This document shows, piece after piece, positions 12,300-26,473 of a stretch of DNA of 64,000 nt. The notes beneath the pieces are model-generated. The model was not told where the DNA came from. It did not search any database and saw only the letters and a program-made list of their open reading frames with translations. The DNA is from Varroa destructor. Taxonomy: Eukaryota > Arthropoda > Arachnida > Mesostigmata > Varroidae. The first letter of the stretch is position 1; each line of letters starts with the position of its first letter. The stretch lies in contig NW_019211454.1 of NCBI RefSeq assembly GCF_002443255.2, forward strand, positions 30,672,061-30,736,060. Direction: 5' to 3'. The position numbers and the translations under genes are program-made.

Positions 12300-14159
12300 G
12301 TTGTTGATTTACCTTAGGTTTTTCTATTTCGATACATACAGTATTAGAGATGTACTATTTGCAGAAGTGAACGCTCGGTCTATCGCTCTACATCATTCCC
12401 CTTACAATCGTACAATCATTCTCGAATGATATAAGCTATTCTCAAACGTTTACGAGGGATAGTATTGCATACACCGATAACTATAGCTATTTGGCTGATG
12501 CAGTTACATCTAGATGGATCTGGTTTTTTTTTAACTTAACAGTTTTAGCTATTTAAAGCCAGTTGCGACACCACTAATCCTAATTTAGGGTAGAGTCGCT
12601 GCAAGGATCGGCCGCTTGTCAAAAGACGCCTGCGATGGCAGCCTAGCGTTTAGGTAATCACAAACAAACCTGACATTAATGTGTTTAATAACATGTTACG
12701 CCCCTTACTTGTAACAACGCTGCATTAAATCAAAAAAGAAGTTTATCGAGGACACTTTAAAGGGCTACGGAATGAGAATCAACTAATGAAAATAATTAAA
12801 AAAGGGTGAGCTTAAGCTCTACAAGTTACTGAAACAGTTGGGAACGTTAAAGTGAACACATTCACTGTATATCGATCAACTGGAAAGCTGGCTTGAAGGG
12901 TTGTCTTAATACTAACCGACGCAGAGCCAAATGTGTTTTCAAGCCCAAGTGTATCCGCTGTACCTACCTACTATCGCCGGTCTCGACCAGCTAAAACGAA
13001 TGAAAACGCTAGATTGAAACTTGCTGGTAAGTCATAAACTATAAGCGCTTAGATTGATTCTAATTCAAAGAATGATAAATCATGTACTACGTATTCCATA
13101 TTTCGGCAGGCCATTATTACTGTTAAACTATTAGACTGCGCGAAACAAGCTAATTCTGGGTATTTTTTGCTGCAAGCAAATTAAGACCTCAGCTAAAGAC
13201 AGAAAACTCTGCTTTACAAACACTTACATATACAAATAATAATGAAGCTTTGAAATAATAACAAGTAATAAAGTGACGCCTTGTCGTCTTTCATCATTTT
13301 CCCAACTATTCGACGCTTTACGTTTCCGATACCAGAGCCGTTCTATTATACAAGCGAGAATAAATCATAGTAGAGCTACTTACCACGTTGTTACAGTGAT
13401 TATATCATAATATCACCGAGCAAATACTAGAGGGAAAAAAGTTTCTTTGGGCAGTGCCGTACATGTGAGATTGTCGATCGGTCACTTGATCGATTACTTG
13501 ATTGTGCCCTTGCTGAGAATGAACCCGCTGAGTCCGTCTTTCCCGCAACATCCGCACTACCCTTACTCGCCGAGGATTGGATCCTTGATGCGTTCTGATT
13601 GATGCACAGAGGATGGTATTTTTAATATTGTGCATACTGATCGGCCGATCCACAGCATAGCCTTCAAGTTTTACAGCGTTAACGCTGCTGAAGCTTGCCA
13701 CTCTGCTTTGTCTTACCTTGACAACCGCAAGCTACGGATGCCGCACATTGATATGGCTTTTTTCGGGTATTTCCTGTTTCCTTAGCCCTCTCACAGGAAG
13801 TGCGTGTTAGCATTTCCGGCATTTAGCCTCGAACTAACTCGCTGACTATAGTTACTGTGATGAAGTGCGCGAAGCTAGTTCAAGTTAAATTCAAGCTTAA
13901 CTTCCAGAGCATTCAGCAAGCATTTAGCATGCACAACGCGTGCGAACGTCTCCTCGTTCTCCCCGTAGCGACAAAAAAATACCGACTAGGCGACTCGGCT
14001 TCATTTGGACAGAAACAATCACAGAGATCCTTTTTGAAGCCGTCCCACACGCGCAACTCGAATCACACTCGGAACGTTACCCGTAAATACGATGCGCCTT
14101 CAGTATCATCCCATTGGCCTACTATATGGAGCCTTCAAATATATATATGTATGTATATA
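12300..14159. other. Non-coding stretch, no gene recognised
   Basis: No conserved coding exon is seen. A very weak resemblance to the N-terminal region of a mariner transposase was noticed at about 12810-13030, too degenerate to annotate. A short AT-rich repeat (ATATATATGTATGTATATA) runs into the gap. Confidence 0.5.
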
Positions 14160-14259
14160 NNNNNNNNNNNNNNNNNNNNNNNNNNNNNNNNNNNNNNNNN
14201 NNNNNNNNNNNNNNNNNNNNNNNNNNNNNNNNNNNNNNNNNNNNNNNNNNNNNNNNNNN
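14160..14259. other. Assembly gap, 100 N
   Basis: Exactly 100 N, the conventional size for a scaffold gap of unknown length. The left flank is a short (TA)/(TG) repeat, which probably caused the break in assembly. Any apparent reading frame crossing this interval is an artefact. Confidence 0.99.
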
Positions 14260-15639
14260 AGCTGAGTGAATGGGTGCGCAGATCATTATTTGCGGGCTTC
14301 TGAATATGGCAAATTTCAACATGTGAACGGTGGCAAAACACAGATATATTTATGGCCGAAAAGGCGAGAGCTGACCTTTTTTTTTTACATCTTTTCGAAG
14401 GAGGTATTCTTGTATGACTTTGTTCGATACGAGCAGATACTCACCGTAAACATTTCTTCATATGCGTGCACGTGTCACTGGTTTTCGACAACAGAACGGG
14501 GTTTTCATTGAATTTCAAATCTGAGCGATGCGGCGGATTACAGATGGATTCTACTGGATGCTGAACAACTCTTCGTGTAGACCGCAATTTAAGTTGCGTG
14601 TCAAATCAACCATCGCTGCGTTAATGACACGCATGGAGCTGTTTTTTTTTTTCTGTTTTGCAATCGATGGTTGTTGTTGGTGTTTTTTTGTATGATGATA
14701 TGGTATTGTGTACGTTAACTTCTTCCGCCAGTCTATATACAGGCTCCGGATAGGCATTCGATGCGTCCTAAATGCGCATCTAAATGTATCAAGTAGAAAC
14801 TTTTGGCCACATTTGGCGTTTTTGTTTACTTATTTTGCTACAATAGAATCAAGTGTTAAAAATCAATATCCTTTATTGACACCGCAAAATTGGTCAACTA
14901 TGGACTACGAACGAACCAACTTCCGCATCCATGTTTGTTAGTAGTTACAGTTGATTGAGTATTATCAAGTGTCACCAATATGAGTAACCATATCGGAACG
15001 CCCATTTACTTTACAATAAAGTCTGCTCGAAACAGAACGGCGTAAACTCATCTTCTATCTAATGCTGTCCGCATATAAGAAGCTGCACCCGGAAGCATAA
15101 CTCCGACGGTACAAATTTATCTTTTTTTTTTCTATACCACTCAAAGACGGACGAATAAACTGATTGCACTAAAGAGCATACAAATTTATGGCCAGTATTT
15201 AATTCTGAGCCGGGTATGTACGTAATTTTTACCAGGGTATCGAGAGCCAGTACTGAATAATACTATTGAAGTTCTGTGATGTAACACTGATTCATGCCTC
15301 GTACACAACCGATAGTGTGGATGCCAAACAATTGCTGGATTGATGCTTAATCGCACGTGACTATTGACATGAGACGTCTATTTCCTATAATAGAGTCTAT
15401 AATTAAGTGATACGTATCTATGTGACTAGCTCGAAGATATAATCTATATATCATTGTTTCCCTATGATGATTAGAAAGGTCCTATTTCCAAAAATAGGAG
15501 GGAAGCAGCAAATTACTGCTGTACTTCTACATCACTTGCGGTGGCCCTTGTTGATTTAGGGACTCTTACATGACATTTTAGATAGGCCTAAGTGATCAGA
15601 TTTGCGTCAAAAGTACCACTTTTCATTCCATTGCTTCTT
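14260..15639. other. Non-coding stretch, no gene recognised
   Basis: Only short chance-length frames occur and no recognisable protein, RNA gene or repeat was found. Confidence 0.5.
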
Positions 15640-16340
15640 CTCCTTTCTAACGCCCAGCGGAAAGGGACGTTGTAGCAGTTGAACGGAGCGACACGCGTTG
15701 CTTGAGGAGGATCCTGATGCACTTCTTTCGGTAGTGATCATCTATTCTTGCCAGCTTTTCCCAATGGACTGATTCGACAATAAACACCAAGCATATCGTC
15801 GGCGGTTTTCAGTTTATCGGACGGACTTGTTGGTCTAACAAGGACGACAACGACTTAAACGAACGACTTATCTAGTCTATCCGAAAGGGTAGCTAAGATT
15901 AAGTTAACTATTTCGGGCTTAGCAAATTCTCTTTCTACGACGGTCAGTAAGTGGATTACTCAGTAGTTTGATTCGTTAAGTGGTCCACGCGCATTCAATC
16001 GAGCAACGTACGATCGCGCGCGTCGAATCGCTGGACATCGTCGTCGGTCGGAGCGTTCCTCAGCGTGATAATCTGAAAAGCTGTGACCTGCCGTATGTGT
16101 GTGTGTCTTAGCAAAACTTACAAGTTGCACTTACGTGCGAGTACACTTTCGCGTGCACATCCGTTGTACCGAAGCCATAATCGGATACGCTCGTGTTCTT
16201 CACTTTAGTCATCACCGAAATACGGTACGTAAATACAGAAATAGAAACATATAAAACTATTTCTATATCTAAGACTAGATAACGATAACGGCAGAATGAA
16301 TGAGCACAGGATCGACGGACGTACGCCGCCAGACATGGCT
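15640..16340 (+). promoter_or_regulatory. CpG-rich patch, possible promoter or 5' exon
   Basis: CpG density is clearly raised, peaking at about 15990-16070 with runs such as GATCGCGCGCGTCG. A CTCAGCGTG string lies near 16055 and a splice-donor-like ACG|GTACGTAAAT follows 16224. No open frame of note runs through it, so a non-coding first exon or promoter is the simplest reading. Orientation is uncertain; plus is chosen only from the donor-like site. The evidence is compositional and the call is inference. Confidence 0.25.
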
Positions 16341-17046
16341 CATGTAGTTCACTATAAGTCCAACTGCCATTTATCTTCTACATCTTAGAGCAGGATGTAT
16401 AATCCATGTGCAATAGCGTTCTGTTCTGACCTAGGCTGCCAGTGTGCCCGATTATGGTAACCTCGTATGCACTTAGTTTGCGTCTCGCGAATATTCAACG
16501 GACGGTCATCATTATCGTTGCTTGCAGTATAATATACTACATAAACTCATTAAATACGTTTATTGAAATAATAAGTATTGTTGGATCTTACCACTCGGTC
16601 GTTGATGGGATTTCATATCAATTCGTTGCTTAATCTCTTCTACAGCATATAAGTATACATTAGGCAACTAATTCCTATAACTTTAGACGTTATCACTGTA
16701 TGTTGAAACAGCATTCCATGCCATTTCTAACGGACACAAGGTGCGTATCGAGGACCAGTGAGTTCCAGCTAGCGACCTTTGTGCATTCAGGTACAGTTTC
16801 TGGACTGACACATGTGTGATATTCTATTTCATAAAAACGAATGGCTGTTTGTTCACTATTTACGAATGCTGTGCCCCATCTTTTCGAAGCAAAATTTACT
16901 TGTCCATTGGGATAGATTCTTGTTAAAAATGTGTCAGACCAACCCCACCGGTCGTATTGCGTATAGCCTATATCGCCGAAGAAATCCGACACCCAATATA
17001 GAAACTCTTAGCAAATTTAGTGGGTCTTTTTAGGAAGCCCCTATAG

Positions 17047-17074
17047 AAAAAAAAACAAAAAAAAAAAAAAAAAA
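17047..17074. repeat. Poly(A)-rich run
   Basis: 28 bases of A with one C interruption at 17056. There is no adjacent recognisable retroelement or target-site duplication, so it is best treated as simple sequence. Confidence 0.9.
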
Positions 17075-20000
17075 CTCGTTACTTTAGGTGTTTAGTCTAT
17101 AAAACGAGTACGCACGAAAAATAACGGAGTTACAATAATAGCCGTCAATCTTGTCTCATATCGCAACGCTCATTATTCTTCTAAGTTTGATTTCAAACGT
17201 CATATGCTCACCACTAATCTGTTTTTTATCTCGAAATTGTTTTTGCGTAATTTATTTTTACACGCACCAGCGGTATTCGATAATTAACGAAAAAAGAAAC
17301 AGGAGGTGATTTGAACATCGGCAGCTAGACGTTGAACGTATAGACCTTCTTGAGTCTTCTATAGTGCTGTTGAATTATTGTGGACATTGTGACACATCTC
17401 TAATTGCTATAGATTAAATTGATTCGACTAGAAATCATTGTACCGTACCACTATGGTGTCGAGCAATCTATTTCAGGAATACCTATCTCAAGGGGCTTAG
17501 GAAATGGTGACTTTGGGGCTTTACCAACCCGCAGCTCGATAATATGAATAAACACTGAGGCATACGTAGCCCAGCAGCTGACCGAAGCGAGGGCACAAAC
17601 GGTGTTACGAACTACATTAACGTTCTGTGGAGCTAATTCGCCCGCAGGCATCGATCTACGCCTGTATAAAAACGTAAAATATTCCTCGCACGCATTTACC
17701 TCCGTATGGTAGAAGAATGCATTGTTAAGTATAATAATTATAATTCCATTATTAGAATGGTCCATTTGGAAATCATCCTTTCAGTCAGGCGTGATGCTCT
17801 GTTTGAGATATAGCTTATTACAGATGACGCAGCTTCATTTACTCGAAACGTTTTATCAGCTGCCTCCTCCCGCTCAGGCTGTTCTGTACTTACTGCCAAA
17901 AAATCGGATCATCTGCCCGCTCTAGGTCAGTTGATACCCGATAATGCTTAGGCGCTCGTGCAGTTTTACGACCTTATACAGACTCGTGCGGCGTACGGTC
18001 CTATATGATTCCATCATTATATGGTGCGCTTGTGTCTCTTACTGCACTTATCTAGCTATCTGTCTGGATGACAGCGATAGAGATGGCCCCAGTGAAGTTT
18101 GTCGTTGTTAATCATAACGAGGTTAGTTTGATCCAAAGTAGTACCGATCAATAGCTGCCGCATTCTGATGGCGAAGCTGCTGCCGGCTACAGTATTGATC
18201 CCAGTGGCGCTGAATGTGGCACAAGGCCACGAGCGTTACCACACGCAGGGAAGGTACGCAATGTGACATGGTCCATCTTCAGCGAACGACAATAGTATCT
18301 GTGGCACCTGTGGCAGATGAGGGGACGAGCAGAAACGAATAGCTGAATGAACAATTGAGGTCGGCCTGGCAGGAACTTCGACCTGAAACTGTCCAGAAAA
18401 AAAAACAGGCGCAAGAGCATTTGCCAGCTATTTCTATCCTGTTATTAATACTGCCGATAAAATCATCGACGATAGGTTTTTTCCATTTGGTTGTGCTCGT
18501 TCCATTGCTACGCACTTAGCCAGATAGATAGCTTTCTGTCTTCAGCGCTGTACATATTGAAGAGTGGACGTACGGTATAAACAAGCTAACCAGTGACGTA
18601 TTGTATACGAAATACATGCATGGATTTCACTGTCACTTCAAATGTGAACTACATCGAGGGGAGATGGCTGGAAATCGTTGATTAAAGGCATTCAAAGGGC
18701 GGATTAGTGAACAGAGAAGGGCCGAGTGGGACGCATGATATTAGAAATTGCTCATCCAATTGGTCGATTCTGATTTATGTAAGTTGGCACATTTGCTGGT
18801 CATGTGAACAGCGGTCATCTCATCATCGAAGGTAGAAGTGGCCGAACAACGACCTGAATTTTGATTCCTAATTAATAAGGTGAATGTCCGTTGGCCTGCT
18901 TGTTTGAATAGGTATTTAATGAATAGCGCAATGATATTGACGGGGACTCAACTAATAGCAATGATTCAGGCTTTGAAGAACGTTGTAATGTTTTTCAAAA
19001 ACTTCTTCAGCTCAATGAACATTTGTGATTAGAGGCAAAGCTTTCCGTTGTCAATACCCGACCGACGATAATTTTAACGCCAAACAACAGCTTCTCCGTA
19101 GGCGGTGTGTGACTTCAGCATCAGTCTTTTATAGCCCTATAACTAAACGCCATCGGTGGCTAAGAGATTTCATTACGGGTGCGTGTGAATTCTTCCCACG
19201 CGAGCCATTTTACATGATTATAATGAACTTCACGGCTCATTCAGGTGGTCTGAGGCATTCTTTAAGCTGGAACATTTTTTCATCAGATGGTAACCGTCAT
19301 GTGATTAACTCATCGACCACCGAAGCTGTCGCTTAAAGAAGGTAATCTGTTTGTAAAAAAATATGCAGGTGCTGACATTTTTCGACAACATTTTGATAGA
19401 TATGCATTTGAAGTACCTCCGCAGAAAAAAGATCTGATGGCTGAAAAGCAGCGGTATTCTTTGAATGTCTGGTCAATCCGAATTTCTACGAAATTTTTAT
19501 TGAAAATAAGATGTATTATAGAACGCATTGACATGTGCCAACGAAAGATTCACAAGGGCACAAGTTTTCACTTGTACAATAAAAAAAAAAATAAAATTAT
19601 TTCCTATTTCGGACAACACGTCCGAACAGAACAATGGGTTGAATCGAAGAACGCCGTTATCTAAACTCACAATAAAGAATCGAGTATGCGCCATAGTCTG
19701 CGATAGTACTATGTACATGAGCACGTGTAATTTCATACCACCGTATATACTTGTAGTCATAAAGCTAGGCCTTACGCTACGTCAGTTTGATCTAGGCAAG
19801 CTATAAAATGGTAAACAGAGGAAAGTCCGCAACTGAGTGGCAAATTAAACAATGCCATAAATAGATGCTGATTTTGCCCATCTCGGTTTGAAGTAGATAC
19901 TTCAATACTTACATCTGCGAGAATAGCGACGTTAAGAACAAACATCAATACAGAAAGCATTAGAATCAGGCAGCGCTTTGAACAGTGCTTCCCTGATAGT

Positions 20001-22588
20001 AGGGCCAATGCAATTGTTTGGCTTTTTGCACCCTGTAACTTAATTATGATATCGTCACAAATGTAATGGTTTATCACAGACCTCGCAAGGACTATATAAT
20101 GGAATCGAAATTTGTACTGTGATCCTACAGGACAGAAGTAAAATAATATAGTAACGTTTTAGTCAGTATTTTTAATGTTTCAAGTAAAGCTCAAAATCTG
20201 TAGTTCGTCTATTTTCCTACGTGAAATCCTATTTCCTATGACACTACGTGTGCCTCGCCTGCCTTAGTCCTACCGGGTAAGATACACTGAAGCTATACAG
20301 TTGCTGCGAATGTTAAGACTATAAATACATATGATGATGTCCTGAAACGTGTGTACGTCAAAGTAACTTTGGACGATGAAATCCGAACGTCTGTTATAAA
20401 GGTATAATCAAATTGCGTCATCGATTTGTAATTGTTACACAGTTATGATGATGAAGGTATGTTTGTCTTCCTGCATCGATCGACTGAAGTGTGCGCACTA
20501 TTGCCACGAAACGCCACTGAAACACCTGCATTAGTATCGAGCGACAAAACGGGCTCAAAATCAGCGCAGATCCAGTAGAAGTAATTTCGTTTTCTTGTTC
20601 TAACAACGAACTTCAAGTTCCGCCTACCACGGAACAGTCATTCTGTTGGCGCCATCACCATTCACTGCTGGGGATATATTGCACAACATGCGCTTCCAGC
20701 AAAGGGTTTCGCATTGCCATCCTGATTTTGAACAGAAGAGGGGCATTTCCAATCTCCCTTGTTCACGGCAATTGCTCGCATATCCGGTATTGTATCTCTT
20801 GTCTAGGAGTTTCGTTGATCGTAGATATCTGACAGTCGACGAAGTAGTAAGCTTCAGCTAGAAGCTCACAGATATATTTTACCTTCTTCTCGCTGCGAAT
20901 CAAGGTGATATGACCTCTGACTTATGATCACGTCGTATAGATGAACACTTGGAAACGTACAGATCAATACGAAGGGTGAAGCAGAAAATGATATCGGCAT
21001 TCTGTTCTCTCTGCTGAATAGTGTCGATCGCTTCCATAGTCCGCGAGGGGAATGTACACATGTGTAGAGGAATTCTAAAGAATCCTTTAGTATGGGGAAA
21101 TTGTCTAAATGGATTCACAAGCAAATTAGGCTCTAAACATGGCGTAACTTCAAATCGAGTAAATGCCAAAGCAACCGCGATCAATATGTTAGGACGAATA
21201 ATAATTCAGGTCTGTTACGATGTCGAAAGGTTTCATTAGTAGGCAGAACACCACTGTCCCATTACCGACACGGATTTCAATGCTACATAGACAATGATAA
21301 CTGCGAAGGAGCGCCTTATGAATATGATTTAGTATAATGTATCTACTTCAAATATGAAGTCTGAGTAATCGACAGAGAAATAACATCACGTGCGCCCTAC
21401 GGACTTTACTGAAGAATGAATTTTTTTACACTGCAGTGTCATTCGAGCCCTCGCCTCTTTATAGAAAACGGCACGCAAAACAGCTCTTCCGCTTATTTGG
21501 CATAAAATAGTGGCAACTGTGATAAAAACCAAGTAGAATTATTTTTATTAACTTTCTATTTTTTATTATTAGTTAAGAAATTAGTCCACAATTGGCCCAC
21601 TAAATCATTACATCAGCTTTCGATAGCAAACAAAGGGTAGTTCATCGTGGATACAAGTTGCTGCCGTTCACAGAAGCGTCTATTCCTTAGGATTTACCAT
21701 TCTTCTCAGATGATTTACAACAATCAAGAAGGCTGCCACAAGATGAGAAACCAATTAATCTGGGCAAGATATCTTATCTATTAGCCATTTATCGTTTCTA
21801 CAATTAGTTGATGATCGTTATTCATTCTTATAATTGCACATTGTATTCGAAGATTTTTTTTGCCCCACATGATGTATGTATGCGTCCAAACAAACACGCT
21901 ATATAATGTTCTATGATTGCTCGCGCAGCGCACTTTCGGCTATAAATTCCCTTGAAATGTTATTATGAGATCTGCTACTCGGCTCAACCGTGTCGTTTTG
22001 AAATTTTGGGACTGTGCTCGTACGTTTGTTCAGTAACAATGTCGAATCTATCAAGCGCTGGTGGGATTTATAGTCACTGTTTCTCATACCGATATCTGAA
22101 GGCACTGCATGTAGCATTGTTGAGGCTTTCAGTGTGTTTTCTATATCAAATTAACTTGACTGAGTCGTGATGAATGGCTAACCATACATTTTGAGTGGCC
22201 GAATATGCAACGTCGGACTTTTTCGAAGTAATAAGTTAAGGCGGCTTGTTCTGCAAAGAACTAGACATGCCACGTGCTCCGTGGAGAACTGTCACGGCAA
22301 CCCATAAATCACGGACAGGTCTTACCATTTGTAGCTTGCGTCTGCTGGTGAAGCATTGATTGAGATTTCCGTGTAAAACGGCACAGATTTTAACCAATAG
22401 CTTTTTTAATATAATCTATTACTCTAAAGGCTTGCCTAGGGCATTTTGTAACAGCCAGCTACTGTTCTCTTTGTCATGTCAACTTTTGCACGTACTTTTA
22501 CGTAATCTGCATAAATGTTTACGGATATCAACAGAATTAGGCGCTTTCTTGGACGAGATGAAATAAGCGATGCGGACAGAAAGCGCTC

Positions 22589-22616
<28 letters not shown>
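22589..22616. repeat. (GA)14 microsatellite
   Basis: Uninterrupted GA dinucleotides. GA tracts in arthropods can bind GAGA-type factors, but nothing nearby indicates a promoter. Confidence 0.97.
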
Positions 22617-22619
<3 letters not shown>

Positions 22620-25356
22620 CATCGTTGCGGTTGTCCATAGGCAACATCTTTACGGTCCGCTGATTTCGTCTTGCTCTAATGACAACAACAACAATAATAA
22701 TATCTACAATATTCACATTAGTATCACGTACTAGCAGTTTGTCTGCAACGAAGTTGGCAGTGCTTACTAAATCAATAAGCGATATCAGCTATACTTACTG
22801 CGCCCCCTATCTTGTAATTAATCGTCAAGCTCTGCAAGAAGGCCGACCCCCTGTTTTGCCATAGACTTAAACTTTTGTCTCAGTCGACAATTAGCCTTAA
22901 CTTGATAAGAGTTACACATGTTTATATTACTTCACTGTATCTCTTATCTATCGCATACGCCTATTAGATGAACGATTCCACCATAGAAGACATGGGAATG
23001 AATACAGTTTAAAAAGTACCTTGACTGTTAGAGAGTTTTTTCCTGCTCATGTCAGGAGACGACGCCGTCGTCAGCAAATTGTAGCTGGAGCAGCCTAATA
23101 CTGCTATTATGTTCCGTTAGTAAACGAACAACAGGGCCTTATACTACAGTACATATTAAAAGTGCAATGGACCACCCTCTTACCTAACTAACAAGCGCTT
23201 ATTATACCTCCTGAGTATTTCACGTGTGTAATGACGCATGTCCGCAACTGCCTAATTTCAGGGCATGGAAAGAACTTTCTGTCAATATTACCGGATGCGG
23301 CACCTAAATTGGGATTACTTCTTACGCTCCTTATCCAAATAAAAACTAATATTTCAATGAAATTGTTTCTTCAACGAGCCAAAAGTGTCATCTCTGACGA
23401 TCATGTTTATCTAATAATATAACCACTATCCATCGATATTGCAGTTTCGAATCGGAGCCTAAACCACTAACAAGTCATTTTCAGAGGACTCCTTTTTTTA
23501 TATCGCAAATAACTTTCTAATATTAAGTATTCGTTAAGCCATATTGGCAGATGTCAACTCGTTATAAAGTTTGGCATAAACAAGTAACATATAAAAAAAA
23601 TTATAGTGCAGTTAAATTTTGAGCGGATAGCAGGCCAAAATCCTAAAAAATTTCAGACTAATCGCTCGAGCTCACCTGGACGACATAATTAACAGTTGAT
23701 ATTGTCCGAAACGGATGTTAATGTCAACATAAACAAAAAAAAAAAAAGCTGTATTAAAAATTGCTTGTTGACCAATTTTTATGGGTTTTTGAGCCCTTTA
23801 AATCCAACATCTATGAAGGCAAAAAGGGAAGTCTACAACGTTGAAAGAAGCATTCTCGCTACAACAAAGAGCCCGCTAAAGTTGGCGCCAAGTTAAATGA
23901 TCCTCCCCATACATGTATACAATTCGTGCATGCAGACACAGCTCAGTGAAAACAGCAGTGTCTAGTTAATATCCATTGTCGGCAGGCTTAATTTTTTTTG
24001 AAAGGCACAAATTTAATCTGTAGCGGGAGCGCAAATATTATTTGCATAGAATTGACGCTATGATGTCCAGGGGAACTGCGTTTGTTTCATTTTTTTCAGT
24101 GCTTTAAACCAACTGCTGGTTGGCGATAGCGGGCATTAACGCATCAGTAAATAAACCTGAAAGAGGATGGGCCTTTTTGCTTCTGGGTTTCCGCCCATCA
24201 GTTCGAAGTGGTCGCAGAGCCACCCAAACAAGAAGGATTAGCCAATGAGCAGATCCAAACCTTAATTTATCCTAACAATGATGCAACTCCAACGGCTGTC
24301 CTTATTATTAGGAAAAGATAGAAATAGGCAACGCCGGCAACAAGATAACTTCGTAAGAAGCCTTGCCTATAGCTGAATATATTACAGGAATTGTTATATC
24401 GTAAGGCATCTTGTAGGTGTGCATATGTTATGCTCAAGTTATGTGTTGACTGTGCACATCTTTGTAACATTACGAGATCCAATGAAATATCACGTAAACG
24501 CCTGTCAGATAATGGCATTCTGAGCTCGATGACCATGTGCGGCCACAAACTACTAAATGTATATAGCTGGCAAATCATCATACGGAATCAATCTTAAGTA
24601 GACGCAACGAATCATTTCCTGTACTCTTTTTGTATATTTGGTGTGTATTCCATTGCTCGAGTGACCCCTTATCATTCTACCGTCCAACGCACCTTCGACA
24701 GCGCGGTCTAGACCATATATGGTGGAGTCTATTGCCCTCCCTTCCTCCTTGAAGTCACGACTCATGCTAATTGAGCAAGTACAACTCCAGAAACAAAACC
24801 ATGGTCATTGTTTGCATTCATCCAGACTACCATAGGTGAAAGAAGTTGTACATGAAGACTAAATACCCATCAGAAATTTACTGGTCCACGATTTTTTGTC
24901 GGAGAGCCTTCATGCGACAATGTTATGCAGTAATCCGAAAGCTGAACAACAGGACATGCTACAGCCCTATTGTGATCTATTCTGCTGATCCTGCGATTCT
25001 ATAGGATGGACCTGATCTTTTTAAGGTCGTCTTCACGCCGGTGACCATTAGAAGACCAGAACGGCCTATTGCTGAAGCACATTGTCGCTACTGAATTTCC
25101 GAGCATAACTGAAATATTTGATTTCAGTGGAAATCCTGCTGCGTAATGTTGGACAAAACGAAGATGGAAAACAAAAGCCTTATTACTAGCACTTATTCTA
25201 TAGGCTCGTGTGTTTGATAATGGCCTGATTCATAATATTTCCAACTTTAGTTCTTTGTAAATATAAGCGGTGTTTATACTACAGCAGTTTACTGGGCTAG
25301 GATTTAATACATTCGTGGACCACTCGTGTGCATTCTCTCGCTGTCATTTTTTGAGA

Positions 25357-25376
25357 CATGACGTAATAACGTCATG
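25357..25376. repeat. Short palindrome with two TGACGT half-sites
   Basis: CATGACGT, AATA, ACGTCATG: 8-bp perfect arms around 4 nt. TGACGT is the half-site of CRE/ATF-type elements. There is no nearby gene to regulate, so any function is speculative. Confidence 0.6.
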
Positions 25377-26430
25377 ATTGTGTTCTGCTTATTTTGCTAT
25401 TGGGAGCAATTTTGCCTTCGACAATGCTATCGACATGCGCTTGCATCGAAGTCAAACAAAGTGGTATGCAGCTCCAGAGATGGCGGTACACGTTTTATGA
25501 CGTAATCCGGCGTAAACTACCGTGGTCGACAGTGAACAACTGAACTGAGGAGGATACTGAAAAAAAAAGGACAAAGCCTAGAAGTATTTAAAAGTGATGC
25601 CATAAGATTTACAGTGATTCAGGCCCTCGAATATATCTTACGACTATATCGATCATTTGCAGTAATAGACCCTGTACATAGCTGCATATACCGGCAAAGT
25701 AAATCATTCTCTTTTGTGTTTCGATGAAGACTCGGCAACTGATTCGAAACAGCGGCTACGATGACTGAGATCCTTTATTTTTGTTTGACTCTCCGCTATC
25801 AGCGAAACGCGCCAGCTGATGGCCTCTTTGCAAAGACTATTCATTGCGCAAACGGGACGCATACACCAAGGATCATAGAGGCAATATACGGAACGGTTGT
25901 ATGGTCATAATGTAGTATGTAGGAATAGACATACTTCAAGCTACTGCTGAATATAGCTAGCAAACAGTTTTTCCTATAGTTTATACGTCGTTTACCTAAT
26001 AGTAGCCAACTAGTGGTCTTCAAACTAGCTTTGTGCCGTAACGCTAACTATAGCAACGGTTATAGTCATCAAAACACTTATGGACACAATAAGCTATGTT
26101 TACTAATTTTCGTCTTGTACCTCGTTGTGGCTTATCGTGCCCTGTGCAAAAGTAATATATGTAGATTTTCTTAAATGATGGTTTTGTCAAACATTAAGGG
26201 TGATAAAGATAACTATTATTACTGGGCAACGAAACTGTGCGAGTTTCCAAGCGAATTTAGCACAATCTTACTACTAGACAATGATGTTATTTCTTTCAAT
26301 AACGCCGCTTTTATTCGTAGCAGAAGAGCAATGGGCCGCGTACGGAAAGAAAGTTAGTCTATCGAACAAAGGCGAGGCTAGTTCATGGGTTCGATGAAAC
26401 CCCATGAAGCCGTTCCCACAACTGGACACT

Positions 26431-26473
26431 TACTAAATTCATAAATTAGCGTAGCTAATTTATGAATTTAGTA
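26431..26473. repeat. Perfect inverted repeat, 20-bp arms, 3-nt loop
   Basis: Bases 26431-26450 are the exact reverse complement of 26454-26473, separated by GTA. As with the palindrome at 6031, the tiny loop excludes a normal microRNA precursor and suggests a template-switch insertion. It lies in non-coding DNA. Confidence 0.95.

Noticed and set aside
12810..13030. Possible second mariner fragment (N-terminal region: TVYR..TGK, RRSRPAKTNENARLKL)
   Set aside because: Only scattered residues agree and frames must be changed repeatedly; too weak to call without a profile search.
13857..14303. 148-codon plus-strand open frame
   Set aside because: It runs through the 100-N gap, so its length is an artefact.
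16693..17765. Two minus-strand frames of about 100 codons (16693-16992 and 17451-17765)
   Set aside because: At this base composition a few 100-codon frames are expected by chance in 64 kb on six frames. No family resemblance, and the first begins with GTG rather than ATG.
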